64,000 nucleotides of DNA from Auriscalpium vulgare (taxonomy: Eukaryota; Basidiomycota; Agaricomycetes; Russulales; Auriscalpiaceae): the NCBI GenBank assembly GCA_019915015.1, contig JAHBBC010000013.1, positions 496,001-560,000 of the forward strand. Direction: 5' to 3'. Positions 12,101-20,612 of this stretch are shown one piece after another (the first letter of the stretch is position 1; every line of letters starts with the position of its first letter). A model generated the notes under the pieces. That model worked only from the letters and a program-made list of their open reading frames with translations, was not told where the DNA came from and made no database searches. Made by a program: the position numbers and the translations under genes.

Positions 12101-13390
12101 CACCCCATCACGAATGATGGGCACTTCCCCGCTCGCCTGATGTTCGACGAGGAATTCGCAGATAGCGTCCCTACGGACGCTTATCTGTTGCGCGACTTCG
12201 AACTCGGCGATATTGAGACAATCAACGTACACGCCATAGTTTGGTGGTACAATCAGACTGAGGAGACGAGGCGGCGGTACGTAGAGGACCGCGTAACCGC
12301 CGCCCTATCCCTTGGAATGAACATTGTACTCGAACATATGTGGATGTTCGACCCGGAGTTCGGCCCCATCCACGCGGCCGAGTGCTTTATCTGCCTGGTG
12401 TTCGTAAACCACCGGCGCAATGCACGGCGCGGAGACGGCACACTCGACGCTGCGGAGGAAATCGGGCAGTCCCTGCGGAATGACCGATACGACGCCGGCT
12501 ACAACGCTGGGTTGGCCACCGCCGCCCGAGCCATCATGCACTTCTCGCGCACCGAGCAGGCTGAGGCCCGGCAAGAAGTTGCGTACAACGCTGGGATGCG
12601 CAACGCGTTCAACATCGTAGCAGCACTCGAGCGCCGCCGACCCCGAGGGCCGACGTTCTCTCGCGGTGACGACGCAGACAACGCATGGCCACATCATGCA
12701 GGGGGAGGGGACGCAGCAGCGGACGTAGCACCGCCGGCACCCACATACGTAGCGCCCCCGGCGTACGTAGACGCACTGTCGCGACGCACCACGAGCATGC
12801 TGTTTGCCATGCGCGCAATGCATACCAACTTGCCCGCCATAACGCCCGAAGTACCCCGCTGGGTATACAGTGCCAACCTCAGGCGCAACGTTCCCTCTGA
12901 GGAACAGCCGACCCGCGATACGGCAAGGCACATAGTGCTCGCCGCTGATGTGAACATCAATGGCGAGACGCTATTTGCGCTGTTTGACAGTGGGAGCACT
13001 ACAAACGGCATAAGCCCTGAGGCAGCCACGGTATCCCGCGTAGGGATATTCGAGCTGACCGACCCCATGACACTCCAACTGGGTGTTGTAGGGTCGAAGT
13101 CCAAAATAAACTATGGAACGAGATGCATAGTTGGGGTGAATGGCCAGGAGGTCGCGTGCTATCTCGATGTGGCCAATATCGACCACTACGACATAATACT
13201 GGGCACCCCGTTTCTCCATGGCAACCGAGTCGCCCTCGACTTCGGCGACCTCTCGATCAACATCAACGGTCAACGCATAGTTGCGCTCACTCCTCAGGAG
13301 GAAGCCCAACGATCGCGACGACACTGGAGACGCGCTCGCGCACCGATGACGACGGCGCGCATCAACGCAGCGCGCCCCGCGCAAGAATGA
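9158..13390 (+). CDS. gag: gag-protease ORF of the gypsy element
   Basis: The first ATG after the LTR is at 9158 (MGPKKPTPTG), giving 1410 codons. The first 430 residues are acidic and disordered. A retrotransposon capsid domain follows around residues 460-620 (LWLGKVLRWMRLYHV, EDIIAAMYSRFIH, YTFKRLFLSGLPEEYNDVLL). At about residue 717 is a zinc knuckle CFGCGQTGHYSSDPTC with spacing C-x2-C-x4-H-x6-C, two longer than the usual x4. The aspartic protease is at the C-terminus (LFDSGSTTNG at about 1276, then DIILGTPFLHG). The frame ends at TGA 13388-13390 and continues, in the same frame, into pol. Gag is expected to form the particle and the protease to process the products. Confidence 0.93.
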   Translation: MGPKKPTPTGEPRRSSRVARVSGTSTSHTEGRGSRSGGPATSSSAPVATSNSMPMATSGSAPAVLPEAIPPDALPDPADHRDPREESETSPRPPDKGKGRAITPENESEDSGQAEEEDFDVAPFDDDILRAPRNSLNDFSNPYARLGSPSRARGPAGPTPSGGSVTRSEREVEDTIRPVRADIPYTFEMDRLMGNVRDQLQGSEMFVKQMEELWQATRGVMQETSTSISNAYRSLAAIESKMQGTTPEEKPPAANRGAGLKYDTTADDAEMPSSGWTRPVREDGETAVDFDMRTRAAARLNRHRQRVHEHFLPQLRKDTPRRRIQFADRHSPEEDDSDDHDSHYGDGPSYTRDKPISAMTAQSTRYASLEPQSVRSDHIARRVGHHSHGAADLRPKDTTTNRVEAPRLRNATVYTLERLAALIREQVGEPTSALLAQVAKAYKLPMPGSYNGVDDIDTLELWLGKVLRWMRLYHVTGPDRDAERVALLGSFLDGEAARWYTQEVEAPTRAHRAWTFEDIIAAMYSRFIHRASAQTAASRFMASRFSRSKGIAGFFSELKERASRMVEQPDEYTFKRLFLSGLPEEYNDVLLRVRGLSAEYSDMNALLEASLEIEEGSKIMSKFRDSRQSTAPARTTDKSVEHTRKSTATSSATARRVRPSRGQTQTARVGQSSSRTRTGSGPERPRPDSTPHPQKLQGRPGGQPRAAVGKDGKPVTCFGCGQTGHYSSDPTCLQFGKPRMFASRVVDDNSEDDQSGEPETQGNESSPGDDERADDDKETPEERWASSDDYVEDMEYLDPPSEDDEGPPLRLASMHMFSMRATPASDEEDNATSGSDFDDMPGLVELGPAPTQQAVDLGRLLGEDAVRYLQRMIPIGLPGPAYPVPGPSRPIPGPSRVNRIAPPRSYSPPDSPGTGIESMVRAALLLGHAPGPNPQNTVPGVVDGNEFAGYPREYGFTYAQHQADGLRRWRGTGLPMRPGIPHPITNDGHFPARLMFDEEFADSVPTDAYLLRDFELGDIETINVHAIVWWYNQTEETRRRYVEDRVTAALSLGMNIVLEHMWMFDPEFGPIHAAECFICLVFVNHRRNARRGDGTLDAAEEIGQSLRNDRYDAGYNAGLATAARAIMHFSRTEQAEARQEVAYNAGMRNAFNIVAALERRRPRGPTFSRGDDADNAWPHHAGGGDAAADVAPPAPTYVAPPAYVDALSRRTTSMLFAMRAMHTNLPAITPEVPRWVYSANLRRNVPSEEQPTRDTARHIVLAADVNINGETLFALFDSGSTTNGISPEAATVSRVGIFELTDPMTLQLGVVGSKSKINYGTRCIVGVNGQEVACYLDVANIDHYDIILGTPFLHGNRVALDFGDLSININGQRIVALTPQEEAQRSRRHWRRARAPMTTARINAARPAQE

Positions 13391-13426
13391 GGCCGCGCGG
13401 CGGGATCTACGAAAGTAGAACCTGCC
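13388..13426 (+). promoter_or_regulatory. Candidate stop-codon readthrough signal between gag and pol
   Basis: TGA (13388-13390) is followed by an 8-nt spacer and then a hairpin. GGCGGG (13399-13404) pairs with CCTGCC (13421-13426) with one G-U. An A-A mismatch follows, then TCTAC (13406-13410) pairs with GTAGA (13415-13419), closed by a GAAA loop. Gag and pol are in the same frame and no other stop lies between them. A structure 8 nt after a leaky stop resembles the arrangement used by gammaretroviruses. The structure is seen in the sequence; the function is inferred. Confidence 0.55.
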
Positions 13427-16400
13427 ACCTCGGTGGCTCCTCCCATGAGGGAAGTCCACACCAAGCACCGTGCGCGTATGAAGGAAGAAGGAATGGGCGG
13501 AGTCCCAGAGGGACTCACAACACCCGCTGATCCTGAGGATCAGTGGGCCCAGCTGAGGCAGCGGTGGATGGACTCCGAGGCGGACCTAATGTGTCCAGTA
13601 CCCCCGGAGCTGCCACCGTTTAGAGAAGTCAATCATCGCATTAACCTAATCGATGAGAAGCTACGCAGCTTGTACCACCTTCCCCGATGCCCTGACTCGC
13701 TAAAACCTCAACTCATGTTGAAAATAAAGCGCTATGTTGAGGCGGGATGGTGGGAAATGCGCACCGCTCCGCAGGCCGCCCCGTTGCTTTGTATACCAAA
13801 GAAATCGGGGAAGCTACGTACGGTGGTCGATGCGCGAAAGCGCAATGACAACACGCACAAGGACGTCACGCCGTTTCCCGATCAGGATCAGATTCGGATG
13901 GACGTCGCTCGCGCGAGGTTCCGATCCAAGATCGACATGAGCGACGCCTACGAACAGATACGCATCGAGCCCGATGATACCTGGAAAACGGCGTTCGCCA
14001 CGATATATGGCACATTCGTGAGCCACGTTATGCAACAGGGAGATTGCAATGCTCCCGCTACATTCCAGCGGCTCATGACGGTGATCTTTCGAGATCACAT
14101 CGGAATCTGCGTGCATGTATATCTCGACGATATATTTATATTCTCCGACACGGTCGAAGACCATGAGGAACATTTGCGCGCCGTATTCGCCATCCTTAGA
14201 AAGAATCACTTATTCCTCAGCAAGGAGAAATGTGATCTATATTCAAAGGACATGGAATGCCTCGGGCATCGCATCGATGACCAAGGGCTGCACGCCGATA
14301 TGGACAAAATGTCCAAAGTGCGGAACTGGCCACAACCCACTAACACCAATGAGGTGTTACAGTTTCTCGGGCTGGTCCAATACCTCGCTCAATTTATGCC
14401 CGACGTATCCGCCTATACGTCCGTGCTATCTGGCATGACGAAGAATGGACGCTCCTTCCAGTGGAGAGCCATCCATACGTCGTGCTTCGAGACCATCAAG
14501 GCGATAGCCTGCAAAGTGCCCATACTAAAACCGATCGATCCTCGCACAGGAGAAACGATATGGGTTATCTGCGACGCCTCCACATGGGGAGTCGGCGCGA
14601 TGTATGGGCAGGGTAGCACGTGGGAGACATGTCGTCCTGCGGGACTGATGTCGAAACGTTTTACGGATGCGCAACACAATTATCGTACGTTTGAGCACGA
14701 GACGATTGCGATACTTGAAGCATTGTCGAAGTGGTCGGACAAGTTAATCGGTCGTCGATTTACTGTAGTCACGGACCATAAGGCATTGGAATTCTTCCAC
14801 CAGCAAAGGAACTTGTCGCCTCGACAAGCTCGATGGGCGGAATTCCTAGCCAAATACGACATGCAGATCCGGTACGTTGAAGGCAAGGCCAACAAAGTAG
14901 CGGACGCTATGTCCCGCTACTATGCCTCCGTCCCTCCGGACATGCCCGGCACCGAGATAGTCACCATCGACGTCCAACTGGACCCCGATATGGACGACCT
15001 ATCCCCGGAGCGCGTACTCGAGTTACGCGCGATGACCATGCGCAATCGAGACTCTGAAAGGAATCGAGCGGCTAGGGAATTGAGACAGTATGCTGCCCCA
15101 ATCACCAAGCCGCCCGCTAAACCTGCCAAAAATCGCGCTAAGGCCCCGCGCGACGATAGCCAGGCCCAGGTGGCACTACCCGCCCGACCAATCGCGGCGG
15201 AGGTACCGCCCGAATCGACCGCGCCGGGGAGCACCGCCCGGGCAGAGCCATCCTCATCACTCGCACCTGAGGTACAAGTGAAAGACGCATTCACCGATGG
15301 ACCATCATTGCCTAGGCAGATGGAGATGTCGCCTGGCTGGGAATCTGCGATACAGGCCGCATACCCCACCGACCCCTTCTTTGCGAAAATAGTGAAGTCC
15401 CCTGAGGAATTCGCTAGCTTCACTAATAAGGAGGACAAGTGGTACTCGCAGTCGCGAGTTGGGAATACGGTACTCTGTGTCCCTGACGCCCTACTGCGGA
15501 AGCGAAAAGTCCGCGAAATTATCACGGACACAGCTCACCGCACGCTCGGCCATCTGGGGGCCCACAAAACGTCTGAGTACATCAGGCGGTGGTTCTGGTG
15601 GCCACAAATGGGCATCGAGATCGAGCAGTTCTGTAAGTCCTGCGGGACTTGTCAGACATCCAAGCCAGGTAACCAGGCCCCGGCTGGACTACTGCACACG
15701 CTCCCCATCCCGGCACAACCTTGGGAGTCGATCGGGATGGACTTCACCGGACCATTCCCCGAGCAAGACGGCTATGACTACCTATGGGTAGTCATCTGCC
15801 GTCTTACGTCCATGGTGCACCTAGTCCCTATGCGCACCACGACAACGGCAGCTCAACTCGCCGATTTATATCTCAAAGAGATAGTCCGGCTGCATGGAGT
15901 TCCCGCGTCAATCGTGTCTGATCGCGACGTGAAATTCACGTCGGCGTTCTGGCGCGAACTGCACCGGCTGTTGGGCACCAAGCTCCTGATGTCCACCGAA
16001 TTCCATCCCCAGACTGATGGAGTCACGGAACGAGCTATCCGCACGATCGGGCAAATGCTCAGGAGCCTGGTCGCGCCCGACCAGCGTGACTGGCGGGATA
16101 AACTGCCGCTAGTTGAGTTCGCCTTGAACTCGAGTGCGAGTGCAACTACGGGGCACGCCCCGTTCGAGCTCAACTATGGCTACATGCCGCGCATGTTTGG
16201 CCCGACGATACCGCAGACCACGTTCTCAGGCGTCCGGGACTTCGCTGCGAAGGCCCAGCTACACCTGGAACTGGCGCATGATGCGATAATCGAGCGTAGG
16301 GTCTTGCAGACCGCGCAGGCAAATAAGCATCGACGCTCGGACGAGGAGATTAAGGTCGACGACTTGGTGTATCTCAGCACCAAGAACCTCAATCTCCCGA

Positions 16401-16588
16401 AGGGCCGGGCGCACAAACTGCTCCCGAAATACGTGGGGCCATATCGAGTCGTGGCCGCGAACCCGGACAAGTCGGTATACACGATCGAGCTGCCCACGGA
16501 GTTGCGTGTGCGTCGTATCCACCCGACGTTCCACGCGTCACTGCTCCGCCGACACCACGAGCGACGATCGGTTGTTCCCAAATCGTGA
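13391..16588 (+). CDS. pol: pol ORF: reverse transcriptase, RNase H, integrase
   Basis: Open from just after the gag TGA to TGA 16586-16588; the first internal ATG is at 13445. Reverse transcriptase: GKLRTVVDARKRN, IDMSDAYEQIRI, the F-x-L-M block near 14065, and YLDD at about 14120. RNase H: WVICDASTWGVGAM, then FEHETIAILEAL and TDHKALEF. Integrase: an HHCC zinc finger (15537-15655, AHRTLGHLG and CKSCGTCQTSK), then the DDE core with Asp in GMDFTGPF, Asp in SDRDVKFTS and Glu in GVTERAIR. The GPY motif KYVGPYRV follows. The C-terminal chromodomain lies in the +1 frame (next entry). Expressed either by readthrough of the gag stop or by internal initiation. Confidence 0.94.
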   Translation, partial: GRAAGSTKVEPATSVAPPMREVHTKHRARMKEEGMGGVPEGLTTPADPEDQWAQLRQRWMDSEADLMCPVPPELPPFREVNHRINLIDEKLRSLYHLPRCPDSLKPQLMLKIKRYVEAGWWEMRTAPQAAPLLCIPKKSGKLRTVVDARKRNDNTHKDVTPFPDQDQIRMDVARARFRSKIDMSDAYEQIRIEPDDTWKTAFATIYGTFVSHVMQQGDCNAPATFQRLMTVIFRDHIGICVHVYLDDIFIFSDTVEDHEEHLRAVFAILRKNHLFLSKEKCDLYSKDMECLGHRIDDQGLHADMDKMSKVRNWPQPTNTNEVLQFLGLVQYLAQFMPDVSAYTSVLSGMTKNGRSFQWRAIHTSCFETIKAIACKVPILKPIDPRTGETIWVICDASTWGVGAMYGQGSTWETCRPAGLMSKRFTDAQHNYRTFEHETIAILEALSKWSDKLIGRRFTVVTDHKALEFFHQQRNLSPRQARWAEFLAKYDMQIRYVEGKANKVADAMSRYYASVPPDMPGTEIVTIDVQLDPDMDDLSPERVLELRAMTMRNRDSERNRAARELRQYAAPITKPPAKPAKNRAKAPRDDSQAQVALPARPIAAEVPPESTAPGSTARAEPSSSLAPEVQVKDAFTDGPSLPRQMEMSPGWESAIQAAYPTDPFFAKIVKSPEEFASFTNKEDKWYSQSRVGNTVLCVPDALLRKRKVREIITDTAHRTLGHLGAHKTSEYIRRWFWWPQMGIEIEQFCKSCGTCQTSKPGNQAPAGLLHTLPIPAQPWESIGMDFTGPFPEQDGYDYLWVVICRLTSMVHLVPMRTTTTAAQLADLYLKEIVRLHGVPASIVSDRDVKFTSAFWRELHRLLGTKLLMSTEFHPQTDGVTERAIRTIGQMLRSLVAPDQRDWRDKLPLVEFALNSSASATTGHAPFELNYGYMPRMFGPTIPQTTFSGVRDFAAKAQLHLELAHDAIIERRVLQTAQANKHRRSDEEIKVDDLVYLSTKNLNLPKGRAHKLLPKYVGPYRVVAANPDKSVYTIELPTELRVRRIHPTFHASLLRRHHERRSVVPKS

Positions 16589-16856
16589 ATCGAAACGATT
16601 CTACGACTTCGGACAGCCCGACAACGACGAGTGGTTTGTCGACGAGATCACCGGCCATCGATGGGTCGGTGATCACCTCGAACTCCAGGTCAGGTGGTCT
16701 CTTGGAGAGCACACCTGGGAGGCGATCGAGACCTGCGACGAGCTAGAGGCACTGGAGGAGTACCTCCAGCTACGCGGTGTCAGCGACCCTAGGTCGCTGC
16801 CACGCAGGCAGAGTGGCGGAAGGCAAAGAGGCGATCCCGGGGATCGCCAGGAATAG
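16540..16856 (+). CDS. Chromodomain segment, in the +1 frame relative to pol
   Basis: After the integrase GPY region the pol frame ends in RRHHERRSVVPKS. The frame one base on reads DDRLFPNRESKRFYDFGQ and then a typical chromodomain (EWFVDEITGHRW, LQVRWSLGEHTWEAIE, LEALEEYLQLRGV). Chromodomains of this type bind methylated histone H3 and guide integration. The shift must fall between about 16545 and 16585, and one extra base in GAGCGACGATCGG would explain it. It may be a new mutation or a programmed +1 shift. As written, pol lacks the chromodomain. Confidence 0.8.
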
Positions 16857-17002
16857 AGTTAGCATAGCAAGGTACCATCAGGGATCATAGATCGCGATCC
16901 CGATGGACTGTCATATCAGATGAGATAAGCAGGGCGCGGAAAGCTTAAAGACGCCCTACGGGCGCTTTCGACTTCTCCGTCCCTCGCCCATCTCATACTA
17001 AA

Positions 17003-19648
17003 ATGACACCCACACCGCGACGCAACAGCGATCCCCCTGCCTACCAACACCACACCCCTGCTCCCTCGTCCCCTCTGGATAGCGGGCAGTCACCTATGGT
17101 GACAGACCCGCCGCCCACCGCCACCGCGACGCAGCCCGCCGCAGCGACGGAGGGCCAACCGACTGCCACCCCAGCCGCCAGAGGCTTCTTCTCTGGTGCC
17201 AGCTGGGCTTACGACCCGGTCACACGCATGGTGCGTCACCGTCCCTGCGACTGTGACACCTTGTACGGCCAGCACTACGATGCCGCATTCACGGCCGACC
17301 AGGAGGACCTGATGCGCGCACTGGACGCGGCCAGGGCGTACGAGGAGGTTCGCCTGCGCGAGGCCGAGCTCGCTATCGAGCGCTGGCAGACCGAGTCCGA
17401 CCGACTGCGTCGGGAGCGCAACGAATCGCGCAACGAGGCTCGGGAGCTCCGCCGCCAACTCGACGAGCGCCCCGCCGCGCCACAAGAACCCCGTCCCCCG
17501 GTAGCGCTCGTCGCCAGTACTGTCCCAGCGTCGCAGTCGACGCCGGCTACAGTCCCGACCAGCGCACCGCTCCCGGTACCATCCGTCGTGCAGTCGCAGC
17601 CGACTGCCACCCCGTCCACGAGTGCGCCTGCCGGACAGAAACGTGCTCGCAGCGAGCACGTGTACGACGACGACGATTACTCGGACGACGAGGACGAGGA
17701 AGATATCCGTGAACGCGAGAAGAAGGCGGCCGACAGGGAGTACACCCTGAAGCTCCGTCGGGAGAAGAAGGCGCGCAAGCGCGAAAAGAAAAGTAACTCG
17801 CGCGCACCACCCGCGCTCTCCCCGTCCGCATCATCACAACCCACTTCGACGACGGGAAGCTGGGGACCTACCGGATCGTCCCAATGGACCAGGTCCGCTG
17901 TGTCCCAGCCTACCTCGACGTCGAACAGTTGGGGATCCCCCGCGTCCCAGCCCGCCGCCGTGCCGGACGGCTGGGGAACCGCCACGTCTCAGCCCACCGC
18001 GACATCGGAGAGCTGGGGACCGCCCCAGCCGTGGGGAAGTTCCTGGCCTGCCGCGGGCGCGGGCGTTGGCGTGTCGCTCCCCGTGCCGCCTGCAGAACGA
18101 CCGTACGACCCGTTCACGGGCATACTAGTGTCGCAAGGGCAGGGGCACGCCCGCGCACAAGTCGATGATCAGTTCAACCGCGGCATCGCAGACGATGACG
18201 CGGCCGAGACGATACGCGACTGGCTACGTGTCATCAACGACGCCAGCCCCGCCAACCGCACGCCGCTCGCGATGTACGTGCTGCAGCAATACTCGCAGCG
18301 GCACTACTTCCTTCGACCTCCGCGTGTGCTCACGGCCACACAGCGCAATTTGGCACGGTTCGGACCCCAACCCGCGCCAAGGGGGAGGGGTGCACCGAAC
18401 AGGCCCGCCATTGTCCCAAGGACAACAAACGCGGGCCCACCGACGAGAGGCACGGCCATGGGATGGTCAAGCGCAAACACCACGGTCCCGAGGACCGCAA
18501 GCACGAGCGCGCCACCCAACAACAATGCACAGTGGCCGACGAGAACGAGTGCACCAAGTGCTACAGTCCCGGGGACTGGACGCACTGGGCAGCCGCCAGC
18601 ACGCGGAGGCACAGCCGCCGCCGTAGCACAGCGTGGCGACGCCTCCGCACAGACAACTCAACCCGACGCAGACGTCGAGATGAGCGACAAGAAGAAGAAG
18701 CGCAAGAAGAAAAAGGCGCGCCGCGCTAACAACGCGGACGATGCCGTCCCATTGGACGGATTCGCCAGCGTACACGACTTAGTCCCCGATGACCTGAGCG
18801 CCTCCATCTACCCACCGCCGGTGCCACAACGTGTTGGTCCGCCACACCTTGATGAACCAGCGCCACGCTGGTTGGAGTTCTGGAGGGCGCATCCCAGTCA
18901 GACTCCCTCTGGAGTCGAGCCCCATGAGCAGCCTGCACTGTTCTACGTGCAGGCGTTCTTGGACTACAGGCGGCTCGCTCCAGCTGGGAACTCAGAGGAC
19001 CAGCGCAACGCGCGACTGCGCTTTATGCATGCCGCAACGCAGATGCTGTCCATCCCGCATCTCACCGAGCATCTCATCCATGACCTGGGGTCTACGATCG
19101 AGTTCTCGGGCCCCGGCGGCACTGGGATCGCCTTTACAGGCGACACCCACAACCTGACGTTCGAGGACATTGCGGCCCACATCGCTAACGCCGGATACTC
19201 TGTCCAGCAGATCCGCGCGATGGAGCGCTTCGCCCGTGCGAAGCGCAACCGTGCTAGCGAGCGGGACCCGCAGGATGAGTCCGAGTGGACCGAGTATCCC
19301 ACCGTAGGTGAGATGCTCGCACTCCACGGTACGCTATTCCGCTTCCCATCCCCGGCACGGACGACTCCATCCAGCCGGGTGGACCTGGCTACTGCACCTC
19401 TGCCGGCGGGAGGTACTGCGCCGGTGGGCACCGCTACCACCCCATCCTCCGCCGATCCATCCACGAGCAACCCCGCTCCCATGGACGTCGTTGTTGACGA
19501 CATACCAGAGGGCGCGGAGTCGGCCCCCGCTAGTGTTGAACACACTACGGGGATGATGCCTGCGTCCACCAGCAATGTAGACGACATTGCGGTCGATGCT
19601 GTGCAGCCCGACTCCCCCTCACCCATGGGCGAACCCAAGGGGGAGTGA
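17003..19648 (+). CDS. Third ORF of the gypsy element, 881 aa, function unknown
   Basis: A single open frame starts at ATG 17003, 146 nt after the chromodomain stop, in the sense direction. Features in order: a Pro/Thr/Ala-rich start; a small Cys-containing segment (RHRPCDCDTLYGQHYDAAF, residues about 76-94); a charged coiled-coil stretch at about 110-155; an acidic patch (YDDDDYSDDEDEEDI); several Ser-Trp-Gly repeats (SWG, about 290-350); a lysine-rich nuclear-signal-like run (KKKKRKKKKARR, about 560); and a more ordered segment at about 600-770 (LEFWRAHPSQTP, ALFYVQAFLDYRRLAP). There is no signal peptide, transmembrane segment or fusion-protein hallmark, so nothing suggests an envelope. I do not recognise the family. 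It ends about 110 bp before the 3' LTR. Confidence 0.8.
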   Translation: MTPTPRRNSDPPAYQHHTPAPSSPLDSGQSPMVTDPPPTATATQPAAATEGQPTATPAARGFFSGASWAYDPVTRMVRHRPCDCDTLYGQHYDAAFTADQEDLMRALDAARAYEEVRLREAELAIERWQTESDRLRRERNESRNEARELRRQLDERPAAPQEPRPPVALVASTVPASQSTPATVPTSAPLPVPSVVQSQPTATPSTSAPAGQKRARSEHVYDDDDYSDDEDEEDIREREKKAADREYTLKLRREKKARKREKKSNSRAPPALSPSASSQPTSTTGSWGPTGSSQWTRSAVSQPTSTSNSWGSPASQPAAVPDGWGTATSQPTATSESWGPPQPWGSSWPAAGAGVGVSLPVPPAERPYDPFTGILVSQGQGHARAQVDDQFNRGIADDDAAETIRDWLRVINDASPANRTPLAMYVLQQYSQRHYFLRPPRVLTATQRNLARFGPQPAPRGRGAPNRPAIVPRTTNAGPPTRGTAMGWSSANTTVPRTASTSAPPNNNAQWPTRTSAPSATVPGTGRTGQPPARGGTAAAVAQRGDASAQTTQPDADVEMSDKKKKRKKKKARRANNADDAVPLDGFASVHDLVPDDLSASIYPPPVPQRVGPPHLDEPAPRWLEFWRAHPSQTPSGVEPHEQPALFYVQAFLDYRRLAPAGNSEDQRNARLRFMHAATQMLSIPHLTEHLIHDLGSTIEFSGPGGTGIAFTGDTHNLTFEDIAAHIANAGYSVQQIRAMERFARAKRNRASERDPQDESEWTEYPTVGEMLALHGTLFRFPSPARTTPSSRVDLATAPLPAGGTAPVGTATTPSSADPSTSNPAPMDVVVDDIPEGAESAPASVEHTTGMMPASTSNVDDIAVDAVQPDSPSPMGEPKGE

Positions 19649-19750
19649 GTGTGGACTCGGAACAGGGGGAGGGACGCGGCGGTCGCCTACAAGATTATCA
19701 TCATGCAGAAGTTGGGCCCATAACCAGCTGGAGGATCGTTATCGATCCCC

Positions 19751-19760
19751 AGGGGGAGGG
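19751..19760 (+). promoter_or_regulatory. Polypurine tract of the gypsy element
   Basis: AGGGGGAGGG directly abuts the 3' LTR at 19761. It is the expected primer for plus-strand DNA synthesis. Confidence 0.85.
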
Positions 19761-20059
19761 TGTAGTGTATTCGGACCGGTCGTCCTACTTGGACGACCAG
19801 CATATGCGGAACCGCGGGTTCCAGGTAACGTTCGGAGCTGGGCTGAGGTGAAGTGGCTGTTCCTGGGGAACAGCCTCGGATCATTGATGGGATGGGATTA
19901 TGTAAGAGTAGCATATATATATCCGTCCTCTACTTGGGAGAGGACATCTTTTGTACTTTCACTACTCGCGCCCCATCGAATCATACTCAGCCCACGTCGA
20001 TATACGTGGGTACGATTCTACAGGCGTGACCACCTGAGTACAAGGGTATCGACGTTACA
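19761..20059 (+). repeat. 3' LTR of the gypsy element
   Basis: 299 bp, 298 of them identical to the 5' LTR, followed by the second copy of the target duplication CTAAA. Confidence 0.95.
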
Positions 20060-20220
20060 CTAAATTTGTGTTAGCGAGTGCGTGCGCATGAGACGTGTTG
20101 TAGATATTCAGTTGGCGCAATGCATTGCACCTGTGTTTTGACACAAACCAAATACATTATGTCGTGTCAACACACACAAGCCCATTTACCAGCAACAGAC
20201 ACTGTGCGAAGCAGTGGGCT

Positions 20221-20330
20221 AATGCATTTGTCCGCGATCAATGCATTTGGCCGTGATCAATGCATTTGGCCGTGATCAATGCATTTGGCCGTGATCAATG
20301 CATTTGGCCGTGATCAATGCATTTGGCTCT
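20221..20330. repeat. ATGCAT minisatellite (19-bp unit), left arm of the KDZ derivative
   Basis: Five to six near-perfect copies of AATGCATTTGGCCGTGATC. Open frames across it are artefacts of the repeat. Confidence 0.9.
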
Positions 20331-20353
20331 CACCCACGTGATCGCAAAATAAG

Positions 20354-20432
20354 TGCAAAGAGCGGGATTCGAACCCACGACACACGTCATGCAAATGACT
20401 TCGAGACGCAGTAACCGGTTAGCCACTGGGCA
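20354..20432 (-). repeat. tRNA-like sequence pointing to the element's left end
   Basis: Read on the minus strand it has an A-box-like TGGCTAACCGG, a B-box GGTTCGAATCC, and a T-arm that still pairs (GTGGG with CCCGC). The acceptor stem does not close, so it is not a working tRNA gene. The same sequence recurs at 55179-55258 in the other KDZ element. Confidence 0.75.
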
Positions 20433-20525
20433 GATATTATGTGAGGCTTTTAATTAGCCATATCCACCTCAAGCAGACCTTCCCACATACGCTGTTATCC
20501 CACAAGAGCCCTCACCTTCATCTAC

Positions 20526-20612
20526 ATGCATTTGCCCGCGCCAGATGCATTTGCCCGCACCAGATGCATTTGCCCGCGCCAGATGCATTTGCCTGCGCCA
20601 GATGCATTTACC
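20526..20612. repeat. Second ATGCAT minisatellite (19-bp unit) of the same arm
   Basis: Four to five copies of ATGCATTTGCCCGCGCCAG with small changes. The homologous array at 54790-55090 has expanded to about 15-16 copies. Confidence 0.88.

Larger units (their letters stand above)
8809..20059 (+). mobile_element. Ty3/gypsy chromovirus LTR retrotransposon, 11.25 kb, recent
   Basis: Two 299-bp LTRs (8809-9107 and 19761-20059) start TGTAGTG, end CGTTACA, and are flanked by the 5-bp target duplication CTAAA (8804-8808 and 20060-20064). They differ at one position only (8935 A, 19887 G). The order gag-protease, RT, RNase H, integrase, chromodomain is that of Ty3/gypsy chromoviruses. A third ORF of 881 codons follows pol, making the element about twice the usual length. 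A polypurine tract precedes the 3' LTR. No clear tRNA-type primer site follows the 5' LTR. It is inserted in the sixth intron of the carboxypeptidase pseudogene, in the same orientation. Confidence 0.95.
8088..20100 (+). pseudogene. S10 carboxypeptidase pseudogene, piece 1 (exons 4-7, interrupted)
   Basis: Segments 8088-8148, 8436-8808 and 20060-20100 match exons 4 to 7 of the intact gene at 56410-58459. Exon 4 reads [19 protein letters not shown], is cut by a 287-bp MITE, and resumes GRAFHMASESYG. The residue before the catalytic Glu-Ser pair is Ser where the intact gene has Gly. Exon 5 ([18 protein letters not shown]) and exon 6 ([18 protein letters not shown]) are open; the intron 5 donor has become GC. 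The gypsy element sits in intron 6. Exon 7 (SECVRMRRV) runs into the KDZ-type insertion at 20101, right at its splice donor. Exons 1-3 are missing. The continuation is at 30371 and 55473. Confidence 0.88.

Noticed and set aside
17003..19648. Third gypsy ORF as a retroviral-type envelope gene
   Set aside because: No signal peptide, transmembrane span or cleavage motif. It has nuclear-type basic runs instead.
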